Below, piece by piece: positions 8,865 through 17,512 of a DNA stretch of 64,000 nt. The stretch is from Cryobacterium algoricola. GTDB taxonomy: Bacteria; Actinomycetota; Actinomycetes; Actinomycetales; Microbacteriaceae. The stretch lies in the NCBI RefSeq assembly GCF_004402485.1, contig NZ_SOFG01000004.1:682001-746000 (forward strand), in the 5' to 3' direction. Below the pieces are notes generated by a model. It worked only from the letters and a program-made list of their open reading frames with translations, searched no databases and was not told the origin of the DNA. Made by a program: the position numbers and the translations under genes. The number at the start of each line of letters is the position of its first letter. Position 1 is the first letter of the stretch.

Positions 8865-9923
8865 TCAGGGAAGGTCCGGCCGCCGCCGCAGCACGCCGAG
8901 ACGCAGCGACACGTACGCCGCGAGACCGAGCGGGATCGGCAGCCAGAACTCGAGCACCCGCCAGCCCACGACGGCGAGCAGCGCCGTCGCGTGCGGAGTG
9001 CCGACCGCGACCAGGGCAGGCACGAGCACACCCTCGACGATGCCGAGGCCCCCCGGGGTCAGCGGCAGGAGCGCGAGGAGCCCACCGAGTCCGTAGACGG
9101 CCAGCAGAGGGCCGACGGCGAGCGGATGTCCGAACGCGGCGAGCAGGACCCCGAGCGACGCCGCGTCGAGCAGCCAGTTCCCGCCGGCGAGGCCGAGTGC
9201 CGCAGACATCCGCCGCCGGTCCGTGACCAGTTCGATGACCTGCGCCGCCACAGAGCGAACGAAGGCCTCAACGCGTTGTTCGGAGATCAGCGGCACGCGG
9301 GCCGCCACCCGGCGCGCGCCCCGCACGACGAACTCGGTCCGGCGGGTGAGGAGCCAGACGCCGGCGCCGGAGCCCGCGAGCAGGATCAGCACCACCGTCC
9401 CCGCCACGATGTAGGTCCCTGTGACGACGAGTGTCGTCAGCGACAGCAGGATCCCGCCGGCGAACACGACCCCGAGCACGAGGTTCGAACCGGTGGTCTC
9501 GATGGTCGCGGCCGTGATCGCGGCGTCGGAGCGCACTCCTGCCCGGACGAGCAACCGGAAGCGCACGGCTGCCGCCGTCGCACCCCCGCCGGGCACGACG
9601 TGGTTGACCCCGAGGTCGGCGAGGTCGATCCGGAGCAGGGTGAAGTAGCCCGGTCGGACGGGTCCGAGCACCGCGGCGGTCAGCGCGCTGAAGGAGAGGA
9701 GGGAGGACAGCTGGAGGGCCGCGGCCAGGAGCACCAAGGGCAGCGAGACGCTCTCGAGCGACGCGAGGGCTGCCTCCACGCCGGCGAACTGCGGCACAAC
9801 AACGAACCAGACGATGATGGCGAGCAGGGCCGTCGACAGTAGAACTTTGAGCCACAGCGGCACGCGCGGCCGGGTGCCGGCAGGTGTTGCGGCGGCAACG
9901 GGCGGAACGGCGCTCTGGCGCAC
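8865..9923 (-). CDS. Flippase-like (LPG synthase TM region) integral membrane protein
   Basis: Integral membrane protein of the UPF0104/AglD-type family, which shares the transmembrane domain of lysylphosphatidylglycerol synthases; members often act on lipid-linked envelope precursors. About 350 residues with seven to eight hydrophobic helices and the typical GGGATAAAVRFRLLVRAG segment and PLTPGGLGIVEG motif near the C-terminus. No synthase domain is attached. GTG 9923 begins 8 bases after the upstream DinB-type gene stop; a longer GTG start at 9959 would overlap that gene by 29 bases. The substrate is unknown. The gene ends 3 bases from the convergent response regulator. Confidence 0.75.
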   Translation of the reverse strand: MRQSAVPPVAAATPAGTRPRVPLWLKVLLSTALLAIIVWFVVVPQFAGVEAALASLESVSLPLVLLAAALQLSSLLSFSALTAAVLGPVRPGYFTLLRIDLADLGVNHVVPGGGATAAAVRFRLLVRAGVRSDAAITAATIETTGSNLVLGVVFAGGILLSLTTLVVTGTYIVAGTVVLILLAGSGAGVWLLTRRTEFVVRGARRVAARVPLISEQRVEAFVRSVAAQVIELVTDRRRMSAALGLAGGNWLLDAASLGVLLAAFGHPLAVGPLLAVYGLGGLLALLPLTPGGLGIVEGVLVPALVAVGTPHATALLAVVGWRVLEFWLPIPLGLAAYVSLRLGVLRRRPDLP

Positions 9924-9930
9924 GGCGGGG

Positions 9931-10443
9931 TCAGACCCCGGAGCGGACCGCCAGGCCACGCACGAAGGCGGCCTGGCCTGCGTGCTGCAGGTCGTCGGCC
10001 AGCACGCTCACCAACCGGGCGCCGAGGGTCACGGGTGGGTTCCACGAGGTGTCGACGATGCGGTCGAGGTCGTCGGGGGTCAGCGTCGGCAGGTAGGCCA
10101 GGGTGCGGGCGTGTACGGCGTCGAAGTAGCCGCCGAGCAGTTCGGCACTCGCCCGGACGCCGCCGACCTGCTCCGTGGTCTGGCCGTATCCGGTCTCCGT
10201 GTCGGGGAAGGGCAGGCCGAATTTCGCGGCCCAGCCGTCCGTGGTCCAGAGCTCGTCCTCGCCCAGAAGCTCGGACACGTGCCCGTCCTGCACCCGGGTC
10301 AGGTGCCAGACCAGCCACGCGATCGAATTCGCCTCCGGGTCCGCCCGGTATTCGAGCAGGGCCGGTCCGGCCTGCCGCAGCACCGAACGCACCACGCCGC
10401 CGACCCGGCCGTAGGCCTCACTCAACAGCTCGCCTGACAGCAT
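9931..10443 (-). CDS. DinB/DUF664-family protein (thiol-dependent S-transferase superfamily)
   Basis: 170-residue four-helix DinB-like protein. Features are the LVWHLTRVQDGH motif in helix 2 and DDLQHAGQAAFVRGL near the C-terminus, which supply the three metal-binding histidines of the DinB_2/DUF664 group. Family members include mycothiol-dependent enzymes, but the actual substrate here is unknown. ATG 10443 is preceded by GGGGGAG about six bases upstream. The gene sits just upstream of the flippase-like gene on the same strand and is divergent from the AI-2E family gene. Confidence 0.75.
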   Translation of the reverse strand: MLSGELLSEAYGRVGGVVRSVLRQAGPALLEYRADPEANSIAWLVWHLTRVQDGHVSELLGEDELWTTDGWAAKFGLPFPDTETGYGQTTEQVGGVRASAELLGGYFDAVHARTLAYLPTLTPDDLDRIVDTSWNPPVTLGARLVSVLADDLQHAGQAAFVRGLAVRSGV

Positions 10444-10606
10444 CCGTCTCCCCCGCTCTGGTTCGTTTCTCTCAGACTAGCTTCGAGGCGCCCGTGCGGA
10501 GTAACGCCGAAACGACGCTGCGGGCACAAAATGGGACTACGTTTCCCAGTGAATCGTTGGCGGAGCCACTCGATGGACAACCCATCAAGAGGATGGCGGG
10601 ACAAGT

Positions 10607-11779
10607 ATGAGCATCGTCGGACCCGATCCCACTCCCCTGCCCCGGTATCCGCGCGGGACGCTGCTCCTCGTCGGCCTCGCCGCCGCAACGGTCACGGCGA
10701 TCGGGATGAGCAGCATCCGCGGCATTCTGGCGCCGGTCCTGCTCACTCTCGTGCTCTCCATCTGCGCGCATCCGGTGCGGGTGCGCCTGGAGAAGCGTGG
10801 AGTACCGCACGGCCTCGCGACCGGATCGGTGATCCTCGTCGTCTTTGCTCTGCTGTCCGGCTTCTTCTACGTCGTCATCGTGGCCATCTCCCAGTTCGTC
10901 TCGATGCTGCCCAACTATGCCGCGGAGATCCACGACCTCGGCCTCTCCCTGAGCGAGTTCCTCAACACGATCGGCATTGGCGACGCGCAGATCCAGGCGA
11001 TGACAGAGGGTTTCACGCCCAGCCGGTTCGTCCCCTACCTCACCGGTTTCCTCGGCAGCTTCTTCGGCATCGTCGGCTTCCTGGTCATCGTCCTGACCAT
11101 GCTGATCCTGATGTCCTCGGACGCGTCCTATGCGCACACCATCCTCGGGCAGTTGAGTCAGCGCAGGCCCGGCCTCGTCGATGCCCTCAAGACCTTCGCC
11201 GCGAATGTTCGCCGCTACATGGTCGTGACGACCGTGCTCGGATTGGCGCAGGGGCTTCTCAACACCATCGCGCTGTGGATCCTCCAGGTGCCCGCCGCGC
11301 TGCTCTGGGGACTCCTGGCCTTCCTCTGCAGCTTCATCCCCAACATCGGCTATTTCTTCGCCATCACCCCGCCCATCGTGTTCGGCTATCTTGTCGGCGG
11401 CTGGCCGACCGTGATCGCCGTGATCATCGTCTACGGTGTGATCAACGGCGGCGTGCAGTCGATCATCCAGCCCAAGGCCGTCGGCAGCGCGGTCTCCCTC
11501 AACCAGACCATCACCTTCTTCTCTGTGCTGTTCTGGGCCGTCGTGATCGGACCGATCGGCGCCATCCTCGCGATCCCCCTCACGCTGCTGGCCCGAACGT
11601 TCCTCGTCGACTCCGATCCAGACATCGCGTGGGTCAGACCGGCATTCGGACCGACCACCGAGACGCGTCGCCTCCTGAAGGCGGCGGATGTCGCAGACAA
11701 GAATGCGCGGAAATCGAAGGCTCCCAAGCCGCCAGACCCGACGCCCGCGAACCCGCCGGAGCCCCGGCGCACGGCGTGA
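10607..11779 (+). CDS. AI-2E family transporter (PerM-type membrane protein)
   Basis: 390-residue integral membrane protein of the AI-2E/UPF0118 family, which includes TqsA and PerM. Eight hydrophobic segments are visible, with a long central soluble part (about residues 95-150) and the family feature LLWGLLAFLCSFIPNIGYF followed by a final PIGAILAIPLTLL helix. Family members export small molecules or exchange ions; the substrate here cannot be told. The C-terminus is Pro/Lys-rich. ATG 10607 is used. The gene is followed after 9 bases by a GAP-family membrane protein, so the two may be co-transcribed. Confidence 0.82.
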   Translation: MSIVGPDPTPLPRYPRGTLLLVGLAAATVTAIGMSSIRGILAPVLLTLVLSICAHPVRVRLEKRGVPHGLATGSVILVVFALLSGFFYVVIVAISQFVSMLPNYAAEIHDLGLSLSEFLNTIGIGDAQIQAMTEGFTPSRFVPYLTGFLGSFFGIVGFLVIVLTMLILMSSDASYAHTILGQLSQRRPGLVDALKTFAANVRRYMVVTTVLGLAQGLLNTIALWILQVPAALLWGLLAFLCSFIPNIGYFFAITPPIVFGYLVGGWPTVIAVIIVYGVINGGVQSIIQPKAVGSAVSLNQTITFFSVLFWAVVIGPIGAILAIPLTLLARTFLVDSDPDIAWVRPAFGPTTETRRLLKAADVADKNARKSKAPKPPDPTPANPPEPRRTA

Positions 11780-11788
11780 GGCGCTCCC

Positions 11789-12451
11789 ATGCTGCCCACA
11801 ATCGGACGACTGCTCCCGCTGGCGCTCGCCGTCGCGCTCAGCACCACGCCCCTCCTGGTGACGGTACTGCTGTTGCTGTCTCCGAAGCAGCGCTGGTCGG
11901 CCCCGGCCTTCCTCGTGGGCTGGACCGTCGGGCTGATCATCGTCACGGCCCTGTTCACGGCGACGTTGACCTGGCTTCCCCCGGCCGACATGTCCGTCGT
12001 CCAACCCGCCCTCGGCTGGGTCGAGATCGCCCTCGGCGCCGCTCTCCTCGCATCCGGCGTGTGGAAGCTCCTGCATCCGTCCCCGCCCCGGTTGGCGGAA
12101 CCCGCCTGGCTCAACCGCATCGCGACGCTGGGCCCGGTGTCCTGCGCCGGGGTCGGACTCGTGCTCAACATCCGGCCCAAGGCGCTCGTCCTCGGCACGG
12201 CCGCCGGGCTCGCCCTGAGTGCGCGCGCGCTCCCCCTGGCAGAGTTGGTGATCTGCATCCTCGTCTACACCGTCATCGGAGTCTCGAGCGTCGCGGTTCC
12301 CGTCATCATGACCCTGGCGTCACCGCAGACCATGGTCAAGCCACTCGAGGCGCTCAAGAAGCGCATCATCAACCCGTCCCAGACCGTCACCGTCGTCGTG
12401 GCCCTCATGCTCGGAGCCCTCATCCTCGGCGACGGAATGACCCGGATCTGA
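11789..12451 (+). CDS. GAP-family (Sap, sulfolipid-1-addressing-like) membrane protein
   Basis: 220-residue protein with six hydrophobic helices in the arrangement of the actinobacterial GAP/Sap family, named after a mycobacterial protein needed for export of a surface glycolipid. The N-terminal ALSTTPLLVTVLLLLSP and the mid-protein NIRPKALVLGTAAG are typical LysE-like fold motifs. It starts at ATG 11789, 9 bases after the AI-2E gene stop. A role in lipid or small-molecule export is suggested by family only. Confidence 0.7.
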   Translation: MLPTIGRLLPLALAVALSTTPLLVTVLLLLSPKQRWSAPAFLVGWTVGLIIVTALFTATLTWLPPADMSVVQPALGWVEIALGAALLASGVWKLLHPSPPRLAEPAWLNRIATLGPVSCAGVGLVLNIRPKALVLGTAAGLALSARALPLAELVICILVYTVIGVSSVAVPVIMTLASPQTMVKPLEALKKRIINPSQTVTVVVALMLGALILGDGMTRI

Positions 12452-12525
12452 CCCCTCGACCCCGGGGGTTGATGTGGCCAGAACGCCGGCCGTGCCTGCA
12501 CGAATCGGAGGTTCTCGCCCCGCGA

Positions 12526-12918
12526 TCAGTGAGCGGGCGGATCCGCGCTCACGGAGGCAACAGGATCGACGCGCCAGCGTGACCACGGCCAGACCCCGTC
12601 CATTTCGACCTCGAGCGAGAAGCTCAACACGACCCGGATCACAACGATCACGGCCAGGACGAGGACACTCGCCACGGTCGGTTCGACGAGGATGGTCCGG
12701 ATGATATCCGCCACGATCAGGACCTCGAGACCGAGCAGGATGGCCCGGCCCAGGTCACGACGAAGGCCGACGTACGCCTGGGTGCGGGTGGCGGTTCGCA
12801 GCACCCGCGGCAGGGCGACAGCAAAGGCCAGGGCCCCGCCGAGCACCATGATGATCGCGCCGGCGGCCTCGACCACCTGCACGCCGGCCGAAATGACCTG
12901 CTCGAAGTCCATAGCCAT
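12526..12918 (-). CDS. DUF1622 family membrane protein
   Basis: 130-residue protein with three hydrophobic helices separated by a basic cytoplasmic loop (LRRDLGRAILLGLEVLIVADIIRTIL), the DUF1622 pattern. Function is unknown for the family. The chosen start is ATG 12918, preceded by GAAGGGAAGG; the frame opens 54 bases earlier but those residues are not hydrophobic and have no SD. The Trp-rich C-terminal DGVWPWSRW segment is conserved-looking. It converges on the GAP-family gene. Confidence 0.75.
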   Translation of the reverse strand: MAMDFEQVISAGVQVVEAAGAIIMVLGGALAFAVALPRVLRTATRTQAYVGLRRDLGRAILLGLEVLIVADIIRTILVEPTVASVLVLAVIVVIRVVLSFSLEVEMDGVWPWSRWRVDPVASVSADPPAH

Positions 12919-12990
12919 CCTTCCCTTCGGGTGCTCAGACGCTACCCCGTCTTCACCTCCCGGCCGAGGCATGCCCCTCTACAGCCGGCA

Positions 12991-13632
12991 TCACCGAGCA
13001 GGGAAAGCCGCTGCCAGCATCCGCTCGCTGGAACCGTGGCTGCCGGGAGGCACCAGGGCGGGCAGGAGGATCTCCCACATTTCCCGGACTCGCTGCCGCA
13101 GGTCGGCGCGCTCAGTGAAGACGTCGGAGACCATCTGGACCCCCGTGAATGCGGGAATGATGAAGTGCGCCAGCTTCTCGGCATCCGTGTCGGCGCGGAG
13201 CTCGCCCGCCACAGTGGCGGCCCGGGCCAGAGTCTCGAAGGTTGCGAGCCAGTCTTCGTAGGGACGCGTCACCGACCGATCGAACGTTGATGTCTCCGTC
13301 GTGAGGCGGATGCCGGCACGAACGATGGGATCGGTGGTCAGGCGTTCAGCGAGATCCGCACAGAGCCGGAGCATTGACTCGAGTGGCCCGCTCGATGATT
13401 CGAGTATCCGTGTCGCGGCAGCGGTCGCGATCTCGTGCTCCGCGTCGATCACCGCGAAGGCAACGTCGTCCTTGGACGGGAAGTGAAAGTACAGGGCACC
13501 TTTCGTGACGCCGGCGGCGGCGATGATGTCCGCGAGTGTCGCGCCGCCGAAGCCCAGGCGATAGAAGACGTCAGCGGCCCCCGCGATGACCTTCTCGCGA
13601 GTCAGCATCGCTCGCTCCTGCATGACGGTCAT
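12991..13632 (-). CDS. TetR-family regulator of the gamma-butyrolactone receptor (ScbR/ArpA) type
   Basis: 213-residue TetR repressor. The N-terminal helix-turn-helix ends in AAGVTKGALYFHFPSKDD, matching ScbR/ArpA-type autoregulator receptors, and the C-terminal half keeps their features VRAGIRL, AFTGVQMVSD and a final LLPALVPP. ScbR-type proteins bind gamma-butyrolactone signals and release operators of the AN3AC...GTTTKYTT style. Similar GTTTG/CAAAC dyads lie upstream at about 13853-13882 and 13992-14016. ATG 13632 has GAAGGA nine bases upstream. No butyrolactone synthase (AfsA/ScbA) gene is visible, so it may sense a foreign or different ligand. Confidence 0.8.
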   Translation of the reverse strand: MTVMQERAMLTREKVIAGAADVFYRLGFGGATLADIIAAAGVTKGALYFHFPSKDDVAFAVIDAEHEIATAAATRILESSSGPLESMLRLCADLAERLTTDPIVRAGIRLTTETSTFDRSVTRPYEDWLATFETLARAATVAGELRADTDAEKLAHFIIPAFTGVQMVSDVFTERADLRQRVREMWEILLPALVPPGSHGSSERMLAAAFPAR

Positions 13633-13659
13633 CGTGATCCTTCGGGTGTTCGCACATCG

Positions 13660-13863
13660 TCACTCCGGTTCACGGAGTGACTCGACCTTCGGTGCCTGCC
13701 TCAGCGCCACCCGAATCATCAGGACTCCGGCTGCCATCACCACGGAGATGCCCAGGACCGGTCCCACCGCGTATCCGAGCCAAAAGAGCGGCATGAATAC
13801 GAGACCGGCGATGACGAGTGCTGTTGAAATGTCTGCCAGCTGCGCTCGCGTTGTTTGTTTCAA
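13660..13863 (-). CDS. Small two-helix membrane protein, unrecognised
   Basis: A small protein of about 67 residues with two transmembrane helices (TALVIAGLVFMPLFWLGYAV and a following VLGISVVMAAGVLMIRVAL) and a charged C-terminus. Its stop lies 27 bases before the TetR start, so the two are probably co-transcribed. The start is uncertain: TTG 13863 has a GGGGGG SD-like run four bases upstream, while a GTG at 13899 lacks one. Operator-like GTTTG/CAAAC elements overlap the start region, suggesting direct control by the neighbouring regulator. No family recognised. Confidence 0.6.
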   Translation of the reverse strand: MKQTTRAQLADISTALVIAGLVFMPLFWLGYAVGPVLGISVVMAAGVLMIRVALRQAPKVESLREPE

Positions 13864-13882
13864 ACTTCCCCCCAGATGTTTG
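13853..13882. promoter_or_regulatory. GTTTG/CAAAC repeat cluster, possible autoregulatory element
   Basis: GTTTG-TTT-CAAAC (13853-13865) is followed by GTTTG (13878-13882), so CAAAC(13861)...GTTTG(13882) also forms a 22-bp dyad with TTC/GAT flanks. The GTTTG half-site resembles the ARE consensus bound by ScbR/ArpA receptors. It lies at the start of the small membrane gene upstream of the TetR gene. Function inferred. Confidence 0.45.
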
Positions 13883-13991
13883 TTCGGAGAGCTCGGCACC
13901 GGCCGAACGTGAGTTCAGCACCGTGCTCACCGCCCCCGGCATCGTCGACGTCGGCACTGCGCCAGTCAGCGAACGCCCCCGTCAATCCAAT

Positions 13992-14016
13992 AAAAAACCG
14001 ATTTCCCCGTTTGTTT
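13992..14016. promoter_or_regulatory. Second ARE-like inverted repeat
   Basis: AAAAAACCG (13992-14000) and CGTTTGTTT (14008-14016) form an imperfect 25-bp inverted repeat, 7 of 9 arm positions pairing, with a 7-nt centre. It resembles gamma-butyrolactone receptor operators. It lies in the 245-bp gap 13864-14108, locally AT-richer than surrounding DNA, between two small membrane-protein genes. Confidence 0.45.
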
Positions 14017-14108
14017 GGTTCCCCTCGCTGAGTGTACGCCATCTGCGCTGCGACAGGTCGGTTCAGCACAAGAAAATCCTGGTCGAACTTCTCGCTCGCG
14101 TCGAGGTC

Positions 14109-14528
14109 TTACTGCTTCTCCGAAGCCGTCGTGCGGTCCAGTGCCCCCAGCCGCAGCGACGAGAGAGCGAACATCGTCGCGATCAAGCCATCAACGACAA
14201 TCGGAATTATCGAGGAGGCGGAGTCCGAACCGCCTCGGAAGGTGAGCAGCACGTAAATCGCCTGCGACCCGAACAACAGCGCGAAAACGAAACCCGACGT
14301 CGGACGCGCCGTCATCTTCCACCAGGGCCGCCTCTGCTCGACCGGTTCGCCCTCGCCACGAAAGGTGCGCACGGCAAATCCGACCACGATCAGTGCCAAC
14401 ACCCCGGCAACGACGGGAATGGCCGACGACGGGAGGCCGATCGCCAATGCCGCGCCGAGCATGAAGACTACGCAGCTCGCCACAACGTACGCGATCTTCG
14501 TTGACGTGCTTGTGATTCGAATTGGCAT
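14109..14528 (-). CDS. Small four-helix membrane protein, unrecognised
   Basis: 139-residue protein with about four hydrophobic helices in two hairpins (residues 12-27, 35-52, about 78-93 and 103-123), joined by a hydrophilic loop with PWWKMTARP. ATG 14528 has a strong AGGGGGAG SD at the right distance, supporting that it is real. It lies upstream of the small membrane protein and TetR gene on the same strand. Base composition is less GC-rich than neighbours. Function unknown; a ligand export or sensing role next to the TetR gene is only speculation. Confidence 0.65.
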   Translation of the reverse strand: MPIRITSTSTKIAYVVASCVVFMLGAALAIGLPSSAIPVVAGVLALIVVGFAVRTFRGEGEPVEQRRPWWKMTARPTSGFVFALLFGSQAIYVLLTFRGGSDSASSIIPIVVDGLIATMFALSSLRLGALDRTTASEKQ

Positions 14529-14710
14529 GAACTCCCCCTAGAACCCGTGTCGTGCGCGCACCATCATCCGGGACGTGCGGAACCATGATCGCACCCGGCA
14601 CAGGAACGCTGTCCGACTTAGCGCCCGTCCTCAACATAGTACGTTTGACCGGCTTTTCCACAGGTGATTTGTGGGCGTGCGGATGCCGGTGGAATGTCGG
14701 TGGTGGTCCG

Positions 14711-14716
14711 TAGAGT
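14711..14716 (+). promoter_or_regulatory. Leaderless -10 box for the HNH gene
   Basis: TAGAGT ends six bases before ATG 14723 with no SD between, the spacing expected when transcription starts at the start codon. Confidence 0.45.
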
Positions 14717-14722
14717 GCCCCC

Positions 14723-16219
14723 ATGACAGTTGAAGAACCCTCAGAATCTCACCTGGACAGCACGGCGGAACCACCGCCCGAGACCCCTCCCAGGGCCCCT
14801 GCCAACATCCCTCCCGACGTCCCTCCTGACGTCCCTCCCGACACTTACCTCAACGCCCAGCACCTCGGCCTGGTGGAGCCATCTCTCGCCGAGGTGTATG
14901 ACGCGATCATGGAGGCGGACCGGGAAATGAACCGGGCCGCTGCTCGCCGGGCTGATGCGATCTATACCGCGCAGCGGGTACTGGCCGACGTCGGCCGGGC
15001 CCGAGCGGAGGCCGCCGTGCAGGCCGGCGGGCGGCGCCCGCCGTGGTCGCCGGAGGAGGCCACGAAGGAAGAGTTCACCTGCGAGGTCGCCGCCCTGCTC
15101 CGGCTCCCGCGGCGCACGACGGAAACCCTGATCGAAGCCAGCCGCACCCTCGCCGAGGAACTCCCCGCAACCCGGGAAGCGTTGTCGTCCGGGGCGATCA
15201 GTTACCGGCACGCGCAGGTGATCATGGATCAGGCGTGGGGCATCCGTATGGGGGATGACCCGGTTTCGGCCGCCCGGGCGCGGGCCGTGTTCGAAGACGT
15301 CCTCGTGCCCGATGCGGAGTTCCTGACCGTCGCGAAGCTCGCCGACCGGGCCCGGAGGGTCCGGGAACGCACCCACCCGGAAACCATCACCGCCCGACAC
15401 CAGAAAAGCGTCGAGGACCGACACGTAGTGTTCCAGGCCCTCAACGACAGCATGGCGTCCCTCTACGTGACCGGCGACGCCGAGAAGATCCAGGCCGCCT
15501 ACCACCGCACCCTCGACACCGCCCTGACCCTGCAGGGCCCGGACGAGGAACGCACGCTCACCCAACTCGCCGCGGACGTACTCACCGACGTCCTGATCGG
15601 CGGGGTCACCCCGGACGGAGTGGGCACAGGGGTGGCCGCGCAGGTGAACGTCACCGTCCCCGTGCTGACCCTGTTGGGGAAGAGTGAGGAACCCGGGTAT
15701 CTGGCCGGGTACGGGCCGATCGACCCCGACACCGCGAGGCGCCTGGCGGCCGGGGCGCCGAGCTTCACCCGGCTACTCACCCACCCCGAGACCGGGGTCG
15801 TGCTCTCCATGGGACGCGACACCTACAAGGTCCCAGCCGCGCTCAAGAAGTGGCTGGAGGTGCGGGATGAAACCTGCACCTTCCCCGGCTGCCGCCGCTC
15901 CGCGAAACGCTCCGACGTGGACCACAGCGTCGAGTGGCAACACGGCGGCGAAACCGACGCGATGAATCTCGCCCACCTGTGTCCGTATCACCACGCGGTG
16001 AAGAGCTACACGCGGTGGACACCGCGGCACCTGGGTGACGGCCGTATCGAGTGGACGTCCCCGGCCGGGTACCGCTACATCGTCGAACCCTCCGCCGACA
16101 TGCGACCACCCAAACAACGCAAACCCGCACCGAAACCACCGGCCCCGGTCGTCGACGTCTGGAACCTCGACCCCGAACCCGACGACCCCGACAACCCCGA
16201 CGACCCCAGCCCGTTCTAG
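14723..16219 (+). CDS. DUF222 / HNH endonuclease (13E12-type) protein
   Basis: 498-residue protein with the architecture common in actinobacterial 13E12 REP-family proteins: a long alpha-helical DUF222 domain (about 45-320) and a C-terminal HNH nuclease (about 380-435). The HNH part shows CTFPGC, DVDHSVEW and LCPYHH, giving the two zinc-binding Cys/His pairs and the catalytic His. The N-terminus contains PPDV repeats (12-nt DNA repeats at about 14803-14850) and the C-terminus is Pro/Asp-rich and disordered. These genes are usually present in several copies per genome. Cellular role is unknown; nuclease activity is inferred from the motif. Confidence 0.85.
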   Translation: MTVEEPSESHLDSTAEPPPETPPRAPANIPPDVPPDVPPDTYLNAQHLGLVEPSLAEVYDAIMEADREMNRAAARRADAIYTAQRVLADVGRARAEAAVQAGGRRPPWSPEEATKEEFTCEVAALLRLPRRTTETLIEASRTLAEELPATREALSSGAISYRHAQVIMDQAWGIRMGDDPVSAARARAVFEDVLVPDAEFLTVAKLADRARRVRERTHPETITARHQKSVEDRHVVFQALNDSMASLYVTGDAEKIQAAYHRTLDTALTLQGPDEERTLTQLAADVLTDVLIGGVTPDGVGTGVAAQVNVTVPVLTLLGKSEEPGYLAGYGPIDPDTARRLAAGAPSFTRLLTHPETGVVLSMGRDTYKVPAALKKWLEVRDETCTFPGCRRSAKRSDVDHSVEWQHGGETDAMNLAHLCPYHHAVKSYTRWTPRHLGDGRIEWTSPAGYRYIVEPSADMRPPKQRKPAPKPPAPVVDVWNLDPEPDDPDNPDDPSPF

Positions 16220-16384
16220 ACGCTGTACGGCGGCGTCTCCTCGACCGCGTGAGCCCCTTCGGTGGAGGGAGGCGGAGCATCAACCGTGCGTGCCAGGTCC
16301 GGCTCGAGATCCTTGCGCAGCCAGACTCGAAGCGATCCCCATCTGGTCATCAGGGAGCCCGGTTCGGGATGCTGGCTCTGACCA

Positions 16385-17491
16385 CTACCGGCTTGACGCC
16401 ATGGTCCAGACATCAGGTCCCCGGTCATACGTCCACTCCTGATCTGTTGCCGTCTCAGTGGCGACGTCTCGGAACCAGTAGGTCTGGTCCGGGTCCCACC
16501 CCGCGAGGACGCTCGCCCGATCATCATCGACCACGATCGCCCTCCCGGCGGTGGTCAGGTACCCGGCGACCGACACGTGAACTGCGTCGACGTCCCGCTG
16601 GACGTCCTGCCAGTCCGGGATGACCCAACTCCCCCGTCGGCCTGTGGTGCGGTACCAGTCCTGCCGACGGGATGCGGTGACGTCGAGCGGGTATCGCCGG
16701 CACAGCTCCGCCCACGCATCGGGGCCATCGATCTCGTAGATCCGGACGTCTCCGGGAACACGGATTCTTCGGGCGGCGGCCGCAGCCCAGCCGAGCCCGT
16801 CCTCCACGAGCCACAGACCGACGGGGCCCCTCCCTGCCAGCCATCGAGTGGTGCGCGTCAACAAGTACGGTGGCCGCGACCACCAGGTCCCGCTGAACCT
16901 GGCTTCGGGATCGGGAGGCCGCTCGCGGTCGGCGACGGCCTCCTCGTCGAGCTGGTGCGCGTGCCACTGCTCGAGCACCTCTCCGGCGTTCACCGGGGTC
17001 GATCGCGCGGAGCCCGTGGTGCCGGGAAACGAAACGGCCCACTGCCCGGTCGTGTCTACCGGGTCCTTCCAGCCGACGGCGCAGGCCGAGGCAATCAGCG
17101 CAGTCGCCATGCGGCCGAGCGCCTCTCGAACCTCCGGCACGCTGACGAGGACGTCCTCGCCGTCGGGCTCCTGCCAATACCGCGCGTTGTCGACGGCAGA
17201 GCGCAGCGACGACAGCACTGCGCCGTCGTGAGGTTCGGCGAGGGGCAGGCTGTTCAGGAGACGCGCGACGTCTTCAGGCGAGGTGTGCAGATGTGAATAC
17301 TCGCCGCCGCCCGCCCCGGCGAGGACCCGCGATGTTCCGCGCCCAGGATCCAGATCGTAAGCCGCCTGGGTCACGGCCGCTGTGAGCGCATCCACTGCAG
17401 CGCTCTCGTGGTTCCCCCCTCGTAGCGCCGCGTCCAGGCACAGGCGCCTTCCGCGGGGGCCGGCGAGCAATTCAGCGGGAGTCAGATCCAT
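16385..17491 (-). CDS. Uncharacterised 368-residue protein
   Basis: I do not recognise a family. It is a soluble protein of 368 residues with no signal peptide. The N-terminal half (to about 180) is helical and includes PEDVARLLNSLPLAEPHDGAV. The C-terminal half is rich in Trp and aromatic residues (GTWWSRPPY, YPLDVTASRRQDWYRTTGRRGSWVIPDWQ) and may form a beta-rich binding fold. It starts 21 bases after the stop of the upstream membrane-protein gene, with no clear SD, so the two are probably translated from one transcript. The 165 bases between its stop and the HNH gene stop hold no recognisable gene. Confidence 0.65.
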   Translation of the reverse strand: MDLTPAELLAGPRGRRLCLDAALRGGNHESAAVDALTAAVTQAAYDLDPGRGTSRVLAGAGGGEYSHLHTSPEDVARLLNSLPLAEPHDGAVLSSLRSAVDNARYWQEPDGEDVLVSVPEVREALGRMATALIASACAVGWKDPVDTTGQWAVSFPGTTGSARSTPVNAGEVLEQWHAHQLDEEAVADRERPPDPEARFSGTWWSRPPYLLTRTTRWLAGRGPVGLWLVEDGLGWAAAAARRIRVPGDVRIYEIDGPDAWAELCRRYPLDVTASRRQDWYRTTGRRGSWVIPDWQDVQRDVDAVHVSVAGYLTTAGRAIVVDDDRASVLAGWDPDQTYWFRDVATETATDQEWTYDRGPDVWTMASSR

Positions 17492-17512
17492 GGCCTGGGT
17501 CGCTGTGATTCG

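Noticed and set aside
10531..12582. A 683-codon frame overlapping the AI-2E and GAP-family genes
   Set aside because: Arg-rich shadow frame without hydrophobic pattern or motifs.
14723..16219. HNH gene as part of an intein, group I intron or active mobile element
   Set aside because: It is a complete DUF222/HNH gene with its own promoter-like box; no inverted repeats or host-gene interruption are visible.
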